Positions 7,131-13,570 of a stretch of 13,570 nucleotides of DNA are shown here, in pieces. Below the pieces are notes generated by a model. The model was not told where the DNA came from. It worked only from the letters and a program-made list of their open reading frames with translations, and did not search any database. How positions within the stretch are numbered: the stretch's first letter is position 1; each line of letters begins with the position of its first letter. The position numbers and the translations under genes were made by a program. Source of the DNA: Pseudomonadota bacterium (lineage in GTDB: Bacteria > Desulfobacterota > Desulfobacteria > Desulfobacterales > Desulfobacteraceae); contig JAHIVS010000188.1 in NCBI GenBank assembly GCA_018816605.1, forward strand, positions 1-13,570. The letters run 5' to 3'.

Positions 7131-8551
7131 TTTTTTAACAATATTTTTTCAAGGGTTGTTGTGATAATCGCTTCCTGTCCGGTTTGAATGGTTCGGGGAT
7201 CCAGGATGTAGCGATCCCCCTCTATTCTGCCGATGATCGGAGGCGATGACAGCCGAAGATGTTTTTCAAGGCGTGCAACCGACATATTCCGGGGGCGTAT
7301 GGTGACACAAAGGGTGGGCAGTTTCAGTTCGGGGAAGGACCCCCCGCCCGGTCTGGATTCAAGTTCCGCCAATTCGACCCCGGCAGCGGTATCAACGGCT
7401 TTCAGGATACGCTTTTGAAGGGCCTCGGCTTTTTTGCAGGTCTGTTCATGGGACATGGTCAGCATTCTCAGGGTGGGAATCTCCCGGATTGCCCGTTTTT
7501 CATCCCGATACAATTTCAAGGTGGCTTCCAGGGCCCCGAGGGTGAGTTTGTCAATGCGCAGGGCCCGGGTCAGGGGATTGGCTTTTATACGGTCAATGGT
7601 CTGTTTTTGTCCGACAATAATACCGGACTGTGGACCTCCCAGAAGTTTGTCTCCGCTGAAGGTGACCACATCGGCCCCTTGGGAGACAGAATCTGAAACC
7701 ATGGGTTCAGGAGGAAGGCCATGGGCGGAAAAATCAATCAGGGTACCGCTGCCCAGATCTTCCATTACCGGGATGTTCTTCCTTTTGCCCAGTTCTGAAA
7801 GTTGTGCCAGCCCCACACTGGCGGTAAACCCTTCTATTTTGTAATTGCTGGCATGGACCTTTAAAAGCAGCCCTGTCTGTTCTGTAATTGCCTGTTCATA
7901 ATCCCGAAGATGGGTCCTGTTGGTGGTGCCCACCTCTTTCAGGCGGCAGCCGCTTTTGGTCATCACATCGGGTATTCTGAAGGACCCGCCGATTTCAACC
8001 AGCTCCCCCCGGGAAACCACAACTTCGGTATCCTGGGCCAGGGTATTCAAGGCCAGAAGTACTGCCCCTGCATTGTTGTTGACAACAATGGCGCTCTGGG
8101 CGCCCGTCAGTTCACAAATCAATTCTTCAACCGCTGTATACCGGATTCCCCGTTTGCCCGTGGCAATGTTCAGTTCCAGGTTGGAATAGGACCGGGAAAC
8201 GGTCTGGATATTTTCCAGGGCATCCTCACACAGAAGCGCCCGGCCCAGGTTGGTATGAAGCACCACACCCGTTGCATTGACCACCGGAAGCAGCCTGTTT
8301 TTAATTTTTTTTTCGGCCAAGTCAAGGCATTGATCAATGATATCTTTATTCTCAATCTTTGGATGGGTTTCCCCAAGGATATCCTGGCGGATGTTTTCCA
8401 GAACCGAGCGAATGGATTCAAGAATCACTTTCCGGGGGATCTGGAAAAACCGGTCATCGGTTTTAATAAGCTCCAGAATATGGTCCACTCCCGGAAGATC
8501 TCTTAGCTGCTGGTGTTTATCTGCATGGGTCATTGTTTTTTTATCCACCAT
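7127..8551 (-). CDS. selA: L-seryl-tRNA(Sec) selenium transferase SelA
   Basis: SelA is the PLP enzyme that converts Ser-tRNA(Sec) to Sec-tRNA(Sec) using selenophosphate, in a large ring-shaped homooligomer. The 474-residue protein matches the family length. It has VNATGVVLHTNLGRA at 91-105, the SGDKLLGGPQSG motif with the PLP lysine K302, a GTTNRTH segment at 208-214, and PGGGSFP at 401-407. The N-terminal 70 residues correspond to the tRNA(Sec)-binding domain. The start is uncertain. The ATG at 8551 is 3 bp past the upstream stop but has AAAGG directly against it. The ATG at 8533 (Met7) has a GGTGG element 11 bp upstream and would trim six residues. selB, selD and selC are not in the window, nor is a recognisable selenoprotein gene. 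Confidence 0.95.
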   Translation of the reverse strand: MVDKKTMTHADKHQQLRDLPGVDHILELIKTDDRFFQIPRKVILESIRSVLENIRQDILGETHPKIENKDIIDQCLDLAEKKIKNRLLPVVNATGVVLHTNLGRALLCEDALENIQTVSRSYSNLELNIATGKRGIRYTAVEELICELTGAQSAIVVNNNAGAVLLALNTLAQDTEVVVSRGELVEIGGSFRIPDVMTKSGCRLKEVGTTNRTHLRDYEQAITEQTGLLLKVHASNYKIEGFTASVGLAQLSELGKRKNIPVMEDLGSGTLIDFSAHGLPPEPMVSDSVSQGADVVTFSGDKLLGGPQSGIIVGQKQTIDRIKANPLTRALRIDKLTLGALEATLKLYRDEKRAIREIPTLRMLTMSHEQTCKKAEALQKRILKAVDTAAGVELAELESRPGGGSFPELKLPTLCVTIRPRNMSVARLEKHLRLSSPPIIGRIEGDRYILDPRTIQTGQEAIITTTLEKILLKK

Positions 8552-8554
8552 CCT

Positions 8555-9940
8555 TTATTCGTTATTGGTGATGCTGTTTATGGGAATGGCATCAATTAAT
8601 TTCGGGATATCCGCCAGGGTAAGGCCGAGATGATTCAGCACATGGCCGATGCTCTCCTGCTGCATTTTTTCAAGTTCATGGCCGGCATGAAATTTTTCCA
8701 TTAAAAGGTCGGCCAGGTAGACAATATAGACAAGATCCTTGTGGCTCTCTGCCTTTTCCGGGTGGTGGTGGTGGCCGATGGTCTGGGACAGGGCATCGGA
8801 AAACTGCCATTTTTGTGCCAGGAAAGAACCCACCTCACAATGGGAGATGCCCAGCAGTTTTTTTTCCGAGGCAAGAAAGCTTTCTTTGGCGATGCTTAAA
8901 GTCCTGAACAACAGCGGGGCCCGATCGGAGATGTACTGGTCCAGGATGACCTTGCCGATGTCATGGAGAAGTCCTGCGGTATACGCATTTTTTCTAGGGG
9001 CCTTACCGGTTTTTTCCGCCAGCTTTTCCGCAGTCAAGGCCACACCCACGGCATGGAAAAACAAGCCCCCCCTGCACAGGGAATATCCCGAGGCTCCGGT
9101 CTGATTATAATAGGTCTTCACAGCAGCGGTGATAACGGATTTCACCAGCAGGTCCTCTCCCAGGAGCAAAACAGCCTCCTTGAGGGTCTCCACCTTAACC
9201 GTGCCGGCAAACATGGCGGAGTTGCATAATTTTAAGGTTTGACCGCTCAACACCTGGTCCTGGGAAAGTGCCTGGGTAATATCTGAGACGTCATACCGGT
9301 CATCCCGGAACATTCTGAAGATTTTCAAGGCGGTCTGGGGAATGGGTTTTATGTGTTCAATGGTTTTTTTAATATCATTCCGGGTGGGTCGGGAAAAGTT
9401 TCCCCGGAAGTTGCCTGTATCTTCCCAGGCGGGCCTGATGGTGGTTTCACCGCTTTCCATATTCAATTCAAGGGTGCAGGTGAAAAAACCACCGGTTTCG
9501 GAATTTACAATTTCAATGCCATGGCTTTGTAAAATGGCCTGGGCAATGTCGGCAGATCGGCCGCCGATATCCAGGCCCATGTCCTGTTGGGAGACCGGTC
9601 CTACCAGGGCGCCGCCGGCAATGCTGGCCTTCAGATGCTTTGGTTCGCTTCCCAGAAGGGTAAGCTGGTGGAGCAGCATGGGAATCCCTGTGGAAGCATA
9701 TTTTTCCGGGAATTGATCGCCCATGGATCCCAGGGGTTCGGGCAAAAGGATGTGAATCAACCCGCCTATTTTATGGACATTGTCATAGAGGGCCACCCCC
9801 AGGCAGGTGCCAAGGTAAGCCTGGTAGATACCGGTTGCATTTTTGTCTGCCTTCATCTGGCCGGCAGGAATATGTTCAGTTCTTTGATAGATCATGTGCA
9901 TTCGTATTATCGTCCATGTGGAAATAGTATTAGATATCAT
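8555..9940 (-). CDS. CheD-like / HDOD domain fusion protein
   Basis: The 461-residue protein joins an N-terminal CheD-like domain (about 16-165) to a C-terminal HDOD domain (about 190-415). CheD deamidates glutamines of chemoreceptors. The motif LGTCLGVALYD (43-53) carries the catalytic Cys (C46) and GLIHILLPEP the His (H63), 17 residues apart as in CheD of Thermotoga. The position equivalent to its catalytic Thr is Gln40. The HDOD part has IPQTALKIFRMF at 200-211, LCNSAMFAG at 238-246, and intact HD residues: H296, LLHDIGK (H326, D327), SHCEVG (H367) and IGHHHHPE (from 388). HDOD proteins regulate motility, c-di-GMP and stress responses in several bacteria. I chose the ATG at 9940 because GGAG lies 5 bp upstream; the ATGs at 9901 and 9895 lack one. 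selA follows after 3 bp. Confidence 0.88.
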   Translation of the reverse strand: MISNTISTWTIIRMHMIYQRTEHIPAGQMKADKNATGIYQAYLGTCLGVALYDNVHKIGGLIHILLPEPLGSMGDQFPEKYASTGIPMLLHQLTLLGSEPKHLKASIAGGALVGPVSQQDMGLDIGGRSADIAQAILQSHGIEIVNSETGGFFTCTLELNMESGETTIRPAWEDTGNFRGNFSRPTRNDIKKTIEHIKPIPQTALKIFRMFRDDRYDVSDITQALSQDQVLSGQTLKLCNSAMFAGTVKVETLKEAVLLLGEDLLVKSVITAAVKTYYNQTGASGYSLCRGGLFFHAVGVALTAEKLAEKTGKAPRKNAYTAGLLHDIGKVILDQYISDRAPLLFRTLSIAKESFLASEKKLLGISHCEVGSFLAQKWQFSDALSQTIGHHHHPEKAESHKDLVYIVYLADLLMEKFHAGHELEKMQQESIGHVLNHLGLTLADIPKLIDAIPINSITNNE

Positions 9941-9984
9941 TAATGCTCCGAATGTTTCAACTATTATCTGGCGGTTTTGACCAC

Positions 9985-10013
9985 ATAATCATGTTTCTGT
10001 TTTCCGGGGTTAA
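9985..10013 (-). promoter_or_regulatory. Possible promoter of the CheD/HDOD-selA-TPR-gmhA chain
   Basis: On the minus strand TTAACC (10013-10008), a 17 bp spacer and GATTAT (9990-9985) give four matches of six in each hexamer. The site lies in the 135 bp gap between the divergent genes. It is the best pair I find there but is weak, and a GATAAT at 9968-9963 is an alternative -10 without a good -35. Confidence 0.25.
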
Positions 10014-10075
10014 GTTTTGTTATCAGAATGTCGACGGATAACTGTATGTCAAAAAAATCATGGAGGGGATCCATC

Positions 10076-11581
10076 GTGAAAATATCAGATGCAAGACTTA
10101 CTATAACATCCCGTAATTTTTCTGAACAAATGGAGTTGTTGCTGAAAGAAGAATCCCGGACAAATCTAATTGGAACTGCATCAGAATCTTCCCGCAAGCG
10201 GCCGGCACCCATGGGGACCGGTGACTCTCTTTTGCCCACCATGGTGGTGGACCGGGTCAGCATTTCACAGGACCGACAGGTTGAATACCAGTCGGGTTAC
10301 ACCGGCACCATTGTTTCTAAATCTGTTGTCCAAGCGGCAGCTACTGGCGAAATCCAAGTTTTTGAACAGGAGAAAATGGTGGAAGCCCTGGTGGGAGGGG
10401 TGATTGACAGGGAGGTGGTGGTCCGGCAGCTTGCCCGGGGGGAAGCTGTCCGCATGGATACGGGCTCCAAACTCCCCGTACTCCCCGGGAATGAGGGGTC
10501 TGTTTCCCTTCAGACGCTGTCAGGGGGAGCGCAGATATCCATAAGGCAGACAGAATTTTTTTTCCAAGCAGAGCAGATGGCATTTGCTTCGGCCGGAGAG
10601 GTCATCACAGAAGACGGCAGGACCATTGGGTTTTCCCTTGATATTGCAATGGACAGGGCCTTTTTATCCAAGACAGAACACGAAACCCTTGTCCGAACCT
10701 GGAAAGAACGGGTCGTGCTTACGGATCCCCTTGTCATCGGTCTGGATGGGGGGCTGCCCCGATTATCGGATGCCAGCTTTGAATTTGATCTGGACGCTGA
10801 TGGAAAGACGGAAAAGATAAGTTTTACCTCGCCCGGCAGTGGTTTTCTGGCCTTTGACAGGAACAATGACGGGAAAATAAATGACGGGTCTGAATTGTTC
10901 GGACCGGGAACGGGCAATGGGTTTGGAGAGCTGGCTGAACTGGACGGGGACCATAATAACTGGATTGACGAAAACGACGCCGTTTTTTCCAAGCTCTCCG
11001 TATGGACCCAAGACAAAAATGGTCAGGACCGGCTGATGTCTTTGAAAGATGCCGGTATTGGAGCCATTTTTCTGGAAGATGCCCTCACTTTTTTTGACAT
11101 GACTTCCATGGAGAATACCCTAAAGGGGAGTTTGAAACGGTCGGGCATGTTTTTCTTTGAAAACGGAAATGTGGGGTCCGTTCAGCAGATTGACCTGGCA
11201 GCAAGGCCGGCCGAAATTGACAGGGGCAAAGCGGAGCTGGATATTTCAGTGAATGGTTCCAGGTCTGGGGGGGGGCCATCCCAGGTCCCGGATACCCCTG
11301 TTTCATTTGCCTTTCCCCGAGTTTTAACAAACCCGTTCCAGGGACAGGCTGCTGAAAATCCATTGGAATCGCTTCTGGAGCAGGTCAAGGCCATGAGAGA
11401 AAAAATGAATCAGATTCTGGGAGAAACATCTGAGTCCCAAGGTCTGAATGGGTGGCCCAATATCCGTTGGAAAAAAAATGGGTTTATTCCTTCCAATTAT
11501 AAGGCATACCGGATGATCAATCCGGATCCCTTTGTCCTTTTTTCGGGCAGGAAAGGGCGCGCGGATGAAATAGGGGGTTAG
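10076..11581 (+). CDS. Large protein with EF-hand-like calcium-binding loops
   Basis: From the GTG at 10076 the product has 501 residues. That start has GGAGGGG a few bases upstream and gives VKISDARLTITSRNF, the kind of N-terminus I associate with this group. The ATG at 10028 has no comparable site. There is no signal peptide or membrane segment. The core (about 235-345) holds three Asp-rich loops: DLDADGKTE at 238-246, DRNNDGKINDGSE at 261-273 and DGDHNNWIDEND at 290-301. SELFGPGTGNGFGEL and a DAGIGAIFL segment are typical of this calcium-binding group. The N-terminal 220 residues and the C-terminal 150 are unrecognised. A run of nine G lies at codons for Gly398-400. The gene diverges from the CheD/HDOD gene and ends tail to tail with ilvH, the stop codons overlapping. 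Cellular location and function are unknown. Confidence 0.85.
   Translation: MKISDARLTITSRNFSEQMELLLKEESRTNLIGTASESSRKRPAPMGTGDSLLPTMVVDRVSISQDRQVEYQSGYTGTIVSKSVVQAAATGEIQVFEQEKMVEALVGGVIDREVVVRQLARGEAVRMDTGSKLPVLPGNEGSVSLQTLSGGAQISIRQTEFFFQAEQMAFASAGEVITEDGRTIGFSLDIAMDRAFLSKTEHETLVRTWKERVVLTDPLVIGLDGGLPRLSDASFEFDLDADGKTEKISFTSPGSGFLAFDRNNDGKINDGSELFGPGTGNGFGELAELDGDHNNWIDENDAVFSKLSVWTQDKNGQDRLMSLKDAGIGAIFLEDALTFFDMTSMENTLKGSLKRSGMFFFENGNVGSVQQIDLAARPAEIDRGKAELDISVNGSRSGGGPSQVPDTPVSFAFPRVLTNPFQGQAAENPLESLLEQVKAMREKMNQILGETSESQGLNGWPNIRWKKNGFIPSNYKAYRMINPDPFVLFSGRKGRADEIGG
11267..11275 (+). repeat. Run of nine G within the EF-hand-like gene
   Basis: Nine consecutive G encode part of Ser-Gly-Gly-Gly in the low-complexity linker after the calcium-binding region. 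A loss of one G would end translation at the TAA at 11325-11327, and a gain of one at the TGA at 11353-11355. Either change would remove about the last 90-100 residues. Confidence 0.95.
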
Positions 11582-12063
11582 GATTCCTTGTACAGGGCCA
11601 GAACTCCGGATCGGCTCAATTTTTTGATGCCATAGGGGTCTAGCTTTTCCAGAAGAAGATCAATGGCGCCTTCATCTCCCGTGACTTCAAACATATATTG
11701 ATGGGAGCCCTCGTCCATCATTTTGCCGTTAAATTCAGCAAGTATTTCTTTTATCCTGGCCTGGTTTTCCGGTTTTGCCTTGACGCAGATCAGTGCCATC
11801 TCCCTTTTGACAGCATTCTCTCCGGTCATATCCCGCAGTTTTATGACATTGACCAGGCGCTTGATCTGTTTCATGCATTGTTCAAACAGCAGGGGGTTTG
11901 CATGGGTGGTGATGGTGATCCTGGACATTTTCGGGTTGGCCGTGGGAGTGCCGCAAATGGTTTCAATATTATAGCCTCTTCCGGCAAACAAGCCTGTGAT
12001 CCTGGCGGTAACCCCTGGTTCGTTTTCAACCAGCATGGTCAGGGTGTATTTTGTGGTTTCCAT
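11578..12063 (-). CDS. ilvH: Acetolactate synthase small (regulatory) subunit
   Basis: This is the regulatory subunit that activates acetolactate synthase (IlvB/IlvI) and confers valine feedback in branched-chain amino acid synthesis. The 161-residue length is typical. The N-terminal ACT domain reads YTLTMLVENEPGVTARI (6-22), with RGYNIET at 29-35 and PKMSRITITT at 44-53. The C-terminal half contains REMALICVKA and MFEVTGDEGAID, also typical. AGGA lies 4 bp before the ATG. The catalytic subunit normally precedes it, but here the upstream neighbour on the same strand is a diguanylate cyclase 42 bp away. It converges on the EF-hand-like gene; the two stops share three bases, in TTAG at 11578-11581. 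Confidence 0.95.
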   Translation of the reverse strand: METTKYTLTMLVENEPGVTARITGLFAGRGYNIETICGTPTANPKMSRITITTHANPLLFEQCMKQIKRLVNVIKLRDMTGENAVKREMALICVKAKPENQARIKEILAEFNGKMMDEGSHQYMFEVTGDEGAIDLLLEKLDPYGIKKLSRSGVLALYKES

Positions 12064-12105
12064 TAAATCCTTGTGTAGTTTTCTGGTTTTATCCTGCCCG
12101 CCCCA

Positions 12106-13152
12106 TCAGGCCGCCTGAATATCCAGATCCGTCATGGTCTTGTTCCTGCCGCTTTTCTTTGCAAAGTACAAGGCATCGTCCGCTCTCTGGATCAGGGATT
12201 TTACCGGTTCATCGGGTTTATACTGGGCAACGCCAAGTGAGATCGTGATGGTGCCGATGGGTTTGCCTGAATCTTTGGTCGCCCATTTCATGGCGCGCAG
12301 ACTCATGCGGATCTGTTCGGCCAGGACATAGGCGCCTTTCAAAGGGGTATCGGGAAGGACAAGGATAAATTCTTCTCCTCCAAAACGTGCCGCAATATCC
12401 TTGCCTTTGATATGTTTGGTTAAAAGCCTGGACAGCAATTTTAACACATTGTCCCCAACGAGGTGCCCATGGGTGTCATTGATTTTTTTAAAGTGATCAA
12501 GGTCCGCAAGTATGACGGAAAAAGGGATGCTGTTATCAAGGGAGTTTTTCAGCGTATTTGACAAGGCTTCGTCCAGTCCCCTTCTGTTTAAGAGACCGGT
12601 GAGCATGTCGGTTTTCGCTGCCTGTTTTATCCCCTCCAGCTCTTTTTTGAGGGTGTCGATTTCCGAGGTGGTTTCATCCATTTGTTTTCTCAGGGTCTGG
12701 CCCGATGCAACAACGGCTTCCGTTTCCGATACAATATCTTTGGCAATGATTGAAACAGCTTCCAGGGAAGTTGTCTGGTTGAGTTGTCTGGCATAGTTTT
12801 TTAAAGTATTGCCCCGGTCATCCAGTTTACTGCCGGAATTGTCCAGCTGCTCGGTCATCTGTCCGAGAATCGTCTGGAATTCACGGGCCTTTTTTTCTGT
12901 CAGAAGCACCTGATTGTCTGCAATAAATGTTCTGAACAAGGTGAGTATCATTTCAAAGGAGACTTCAACCTTGTCTTTTTCCAGGGTCTGAATATGCTGG
13001 ATTAACGGTTCGTTCCGGCCTGTGGCATATTCATACCACACTGCATAGGTGATGGGGTTATACGGAAGCGCATGTTTTGAAATTCTCTGGAGGGCTAATC
13101 GCAGAAATTTTCCAGACGCTTCCACAGATTCCGGGTAAAGATTGTCTAGCAT
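12106..13152 (-). CDS. Diguanylate cyclase with N-terminal helical domain
   Basis: The 348-residue protein has an N-terminal region (1-175) containing a segment around ISKHALPYNPITYAVWYEY (24-42), which recurs in many GGDEF proteins and has no assigned ligand. A mostly helical, probably coiled-coil stretch follows (about 85-178). The GGDEF domain (178-340) begins with TDMLTGLLNRRG and has the active site GGEEF at 258-262, an intact metal-binding DLDHFKKIND (217-226) and ADDALYFAKKSGRN at 324-337, so it should make c-di-GMP. The RxxD inhibitory site is altered to KGKD (249-252), so product inhibition through that site may be weakened. No membrane segment is seen, so the protein is predicted to be cytosolic. 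AGG lies 7-8 bp before the ATG. A promoter candidate is at 13302-13331, and ilvH follows after 42 bp. Confidence 0.95.
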   Translation of the reverse strand: MLDNLYPESVEASGKFLRLALQRISKHALPYNPITYAVWYEYATGRNEPLIQHIQTLEKDKVEVSFEMILTLFRTFIADNQVLLTEKKAREFQTILGQMTEQLDNSGSKLDDRGNTLKNYARQLNQTTSLEAVSIIAKDIVSETEAVVASGQTLRKQMDETTSEIDTLKKELEGIKQAAKTDMLTGLLNRRGLDEALSNTLKNSLDNSIPFSVILADLDHFKKINDTHGHLVGDNVLKLLSRLLTKHIKGKDIAARFGGEEFILVLPDTPLKGAYVLAEQIRMSLRAMKWATKDSGKPIGTITISLGVAQYKPDEPVKSLIQRADDALYFAKKSGRNKTMTDLDIQAA

Positions 13153-13282
13153 ATATCAACCTGTTCAAAGTGTTGTATAACCCATTTTTCAATGCAATTG
13201 TTTTTTGGCGGCCACTGGAACCGTGATTGCACTCAATTACTGGTTAATGGTTTTATCAGACATGGATGTTCTTTAGTTATCA

Positions 13283-13302
13283 GATTCAATCCAAAGATTC
13301 AA
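13283..13302. repeat. Two direct GATTCAA repeats beside the cyclase promoter
   Basis: GATTCAA occurs at 13283-13289 and again at 13296-13302, a 13 bp period. The second copy touches the proposed -10 hexamer and the first covers the expected start site. This is a plausible operator arrangement, but two short AT-rich repeats may also be chance. Confidence 0.35.
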
Positions 13303-13331
13303 ATATATTTTAATAATGACCCTAAAATCAA
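13302..13331 (-). promoter_or_regulatory. Probable promoter of the diguanylate cyclase (and ilvH)
   Basis: On the minus strand TTGATT (13331-13326) and TATATT (13307-13302) are separated by 18 bp, with four and five consensus matches. Transcription would start near 13295, leaving a leader of about 140 bases. Confidence 0.4.
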
Positions 13332-13500
13332 TCTGGTATTTCCGGTTTCAGTATCTGGGATATCCGTTCTTCCCGGTCTTTTTCCTGGCAGCCGCTTGTC
13401 TTGCTTTGGAGATGAGGCGGTTAGGTCACAGGGTTGGATGAAAAGGGGTATCATTTCTTCGGGCCGGGTTGATTTGCCCTGGGAAAAGGTATTGGGATTA

Positions 13501-13509
13501 TGGTATGAT
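13501..13509 (+). promoter_or_regulatory. Possible extended -10 promoter of the right-edge gene
   Basis: TGGTATGAT fits the TGn-TATAAT extended -10 form (TATGAT at 13504-13509). No good -35 lies 16-18 bp upstream. The start would be near 13516, about 30 bases before the ATG at 13545. Confidence 0.3.
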
Positions 13510-13544
13510 CCAGATTATAGGATTTTTTTTAGGAAGGACGTGTT

Positions 13545-13570
13545 ATGCAGAAAACAGGTAAGGATTATAT
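13545..13570 (+). CDS. Start of an unidentified gene, cut by the window edge
   Basis: Only eight codons are inside the window (MQKTGKDY). The start is supported by a strong AGGAAGGA ribosome binding site 6 bp before the ATG and by an extended -10 element further up. The opening resembles the N-termini of 4-hydroxyphenylacetate 3-hydroxylase / 4-hydroxybutyryl-CoA dehydratase type proteins, which often begin with a T-G-x-x-Y block. Eight residues are far too few to assign it. Confidence 0.6.

Larger units (their letters stand above)
13153..13544. other. Intergenic region between the diguanylate cyclase and the right-edge gene
   Basis: These 392 bases separate divergent genes. The half next to the cyclase is AT-rich and holds a promoter candidate and a pair of GATTCAA repeats. 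The half next to the right-edge gene is closer to average composition and holds an extended -10 candidate. I find no tRNA, recognisable riboswitch or terminator. One plus-strand frame is open from 13150 to the window edge but has no convincing start. Confidence 0.6.

Noticed and set aside
10010..10041. Flagellar sigma-28 promoter before the EF-hand-like gene
   Set aside because: TTAAGTTT fits the -35 well and ACGGATAA partly fits the -10, but they are 16 bp apart rather than about 11.
12102..12118. Small inverted repeat TCAGG/CCTGA at the end of the cyclase gene as a terminator
   Set aside because: The stem is only five bases and no T run follows on the minus strand.
13384..13404. Sigma-54 promoter (TGGCAG followed by TTGC)
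   Set aside because: The spacing between the GG and GC elements is several bases too long.
13150..13570. Plus-strand frame open from 13150 to the window edge (about 140 codons, ATG at 13192 or 13438)
   Set aside because: No ribosome site precedes either ATG, the first half is AT-rich intergenic-like sequence, the translation looks unlike a known protein, and the ATG at 13545 in another frame has a strong ribosome site. The stop is outside the window, so it is not fully excluded.

Overview
The window most likely comes from a sulfate-reducing or related Desulfobacterota, of Desulfobacterales type. No phylogenetic marker was tested. The clues are a fused CobA/HemD enzyme next to hemC (the tetrapyrrole layout of siroheme-rich anaerobes), moaA for molybdenum cofactor, selA for selenocysteine, and several c-di-GMP-type regulators. 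Genes are packed tightly, mostly on the minus strand. I see no mobile element, tRNA, rRNA, CRISPR array or clear terminator.

Layout. At the left edge, the end of an AI-2E-family membrane transporter (+) converges on moaA with a 5 bp gap. The minus-strand operon fmdB - hemC - cobA/hemD - moaA (4269 down to 569) is preceded by a good sigma-70 type promoter at 4312-4340. It makes hydroxymethylbilane, then uroporphyrinogen III, then precorrin-2, and includes the first enzyme of molybdopterin synthesis. Upstream, also on the minus strand, is a five-gene chain (9940 down to 4369): a CheD-like/HDOD fusion, selA, a protein with a degenerate GGDEF domain plus TPRs, gmhA, and a gene of unknown function with a deoxyhypusine-synthase-like look. 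Its junctions are a 3 bp gap, a 4 bp ATGA overlap, a 16 bp gap and an 8 bp overlap, so the genes are probably co-translated.

Divergent from that chain is a 501-residue Ca-binding (EF-hand-like) protein on the plus strand, whose coding sequence contains a run of nine G. It converges on an orphan ilvH (acetolactate synthase small subunit), with the two stop codons overlapping. ilvH lies 42 bp downstream of a diguanylate cyclase whose RxxD inhibitory site has Lys in place of Arg. A ~390 bp intergenic region follows, with a probable promoter for the cyclase and a pair of GATTCAA repeats. At the right edge a new plus-strand gene starts behind a strong ribosome binding site.

The most unusual part is the CheD/HDOD - selA - pseudo-GGDEF/TPR - gmhA - DHS-like chain. 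It joins signalling-type proteins, the selenocysteine machinery, a heptose-phosphate isomerase and an uncharacterised enzyme-like protein in one translationally coupled unit. The functional link is unknown, and I do not claim one beyond co-expression.
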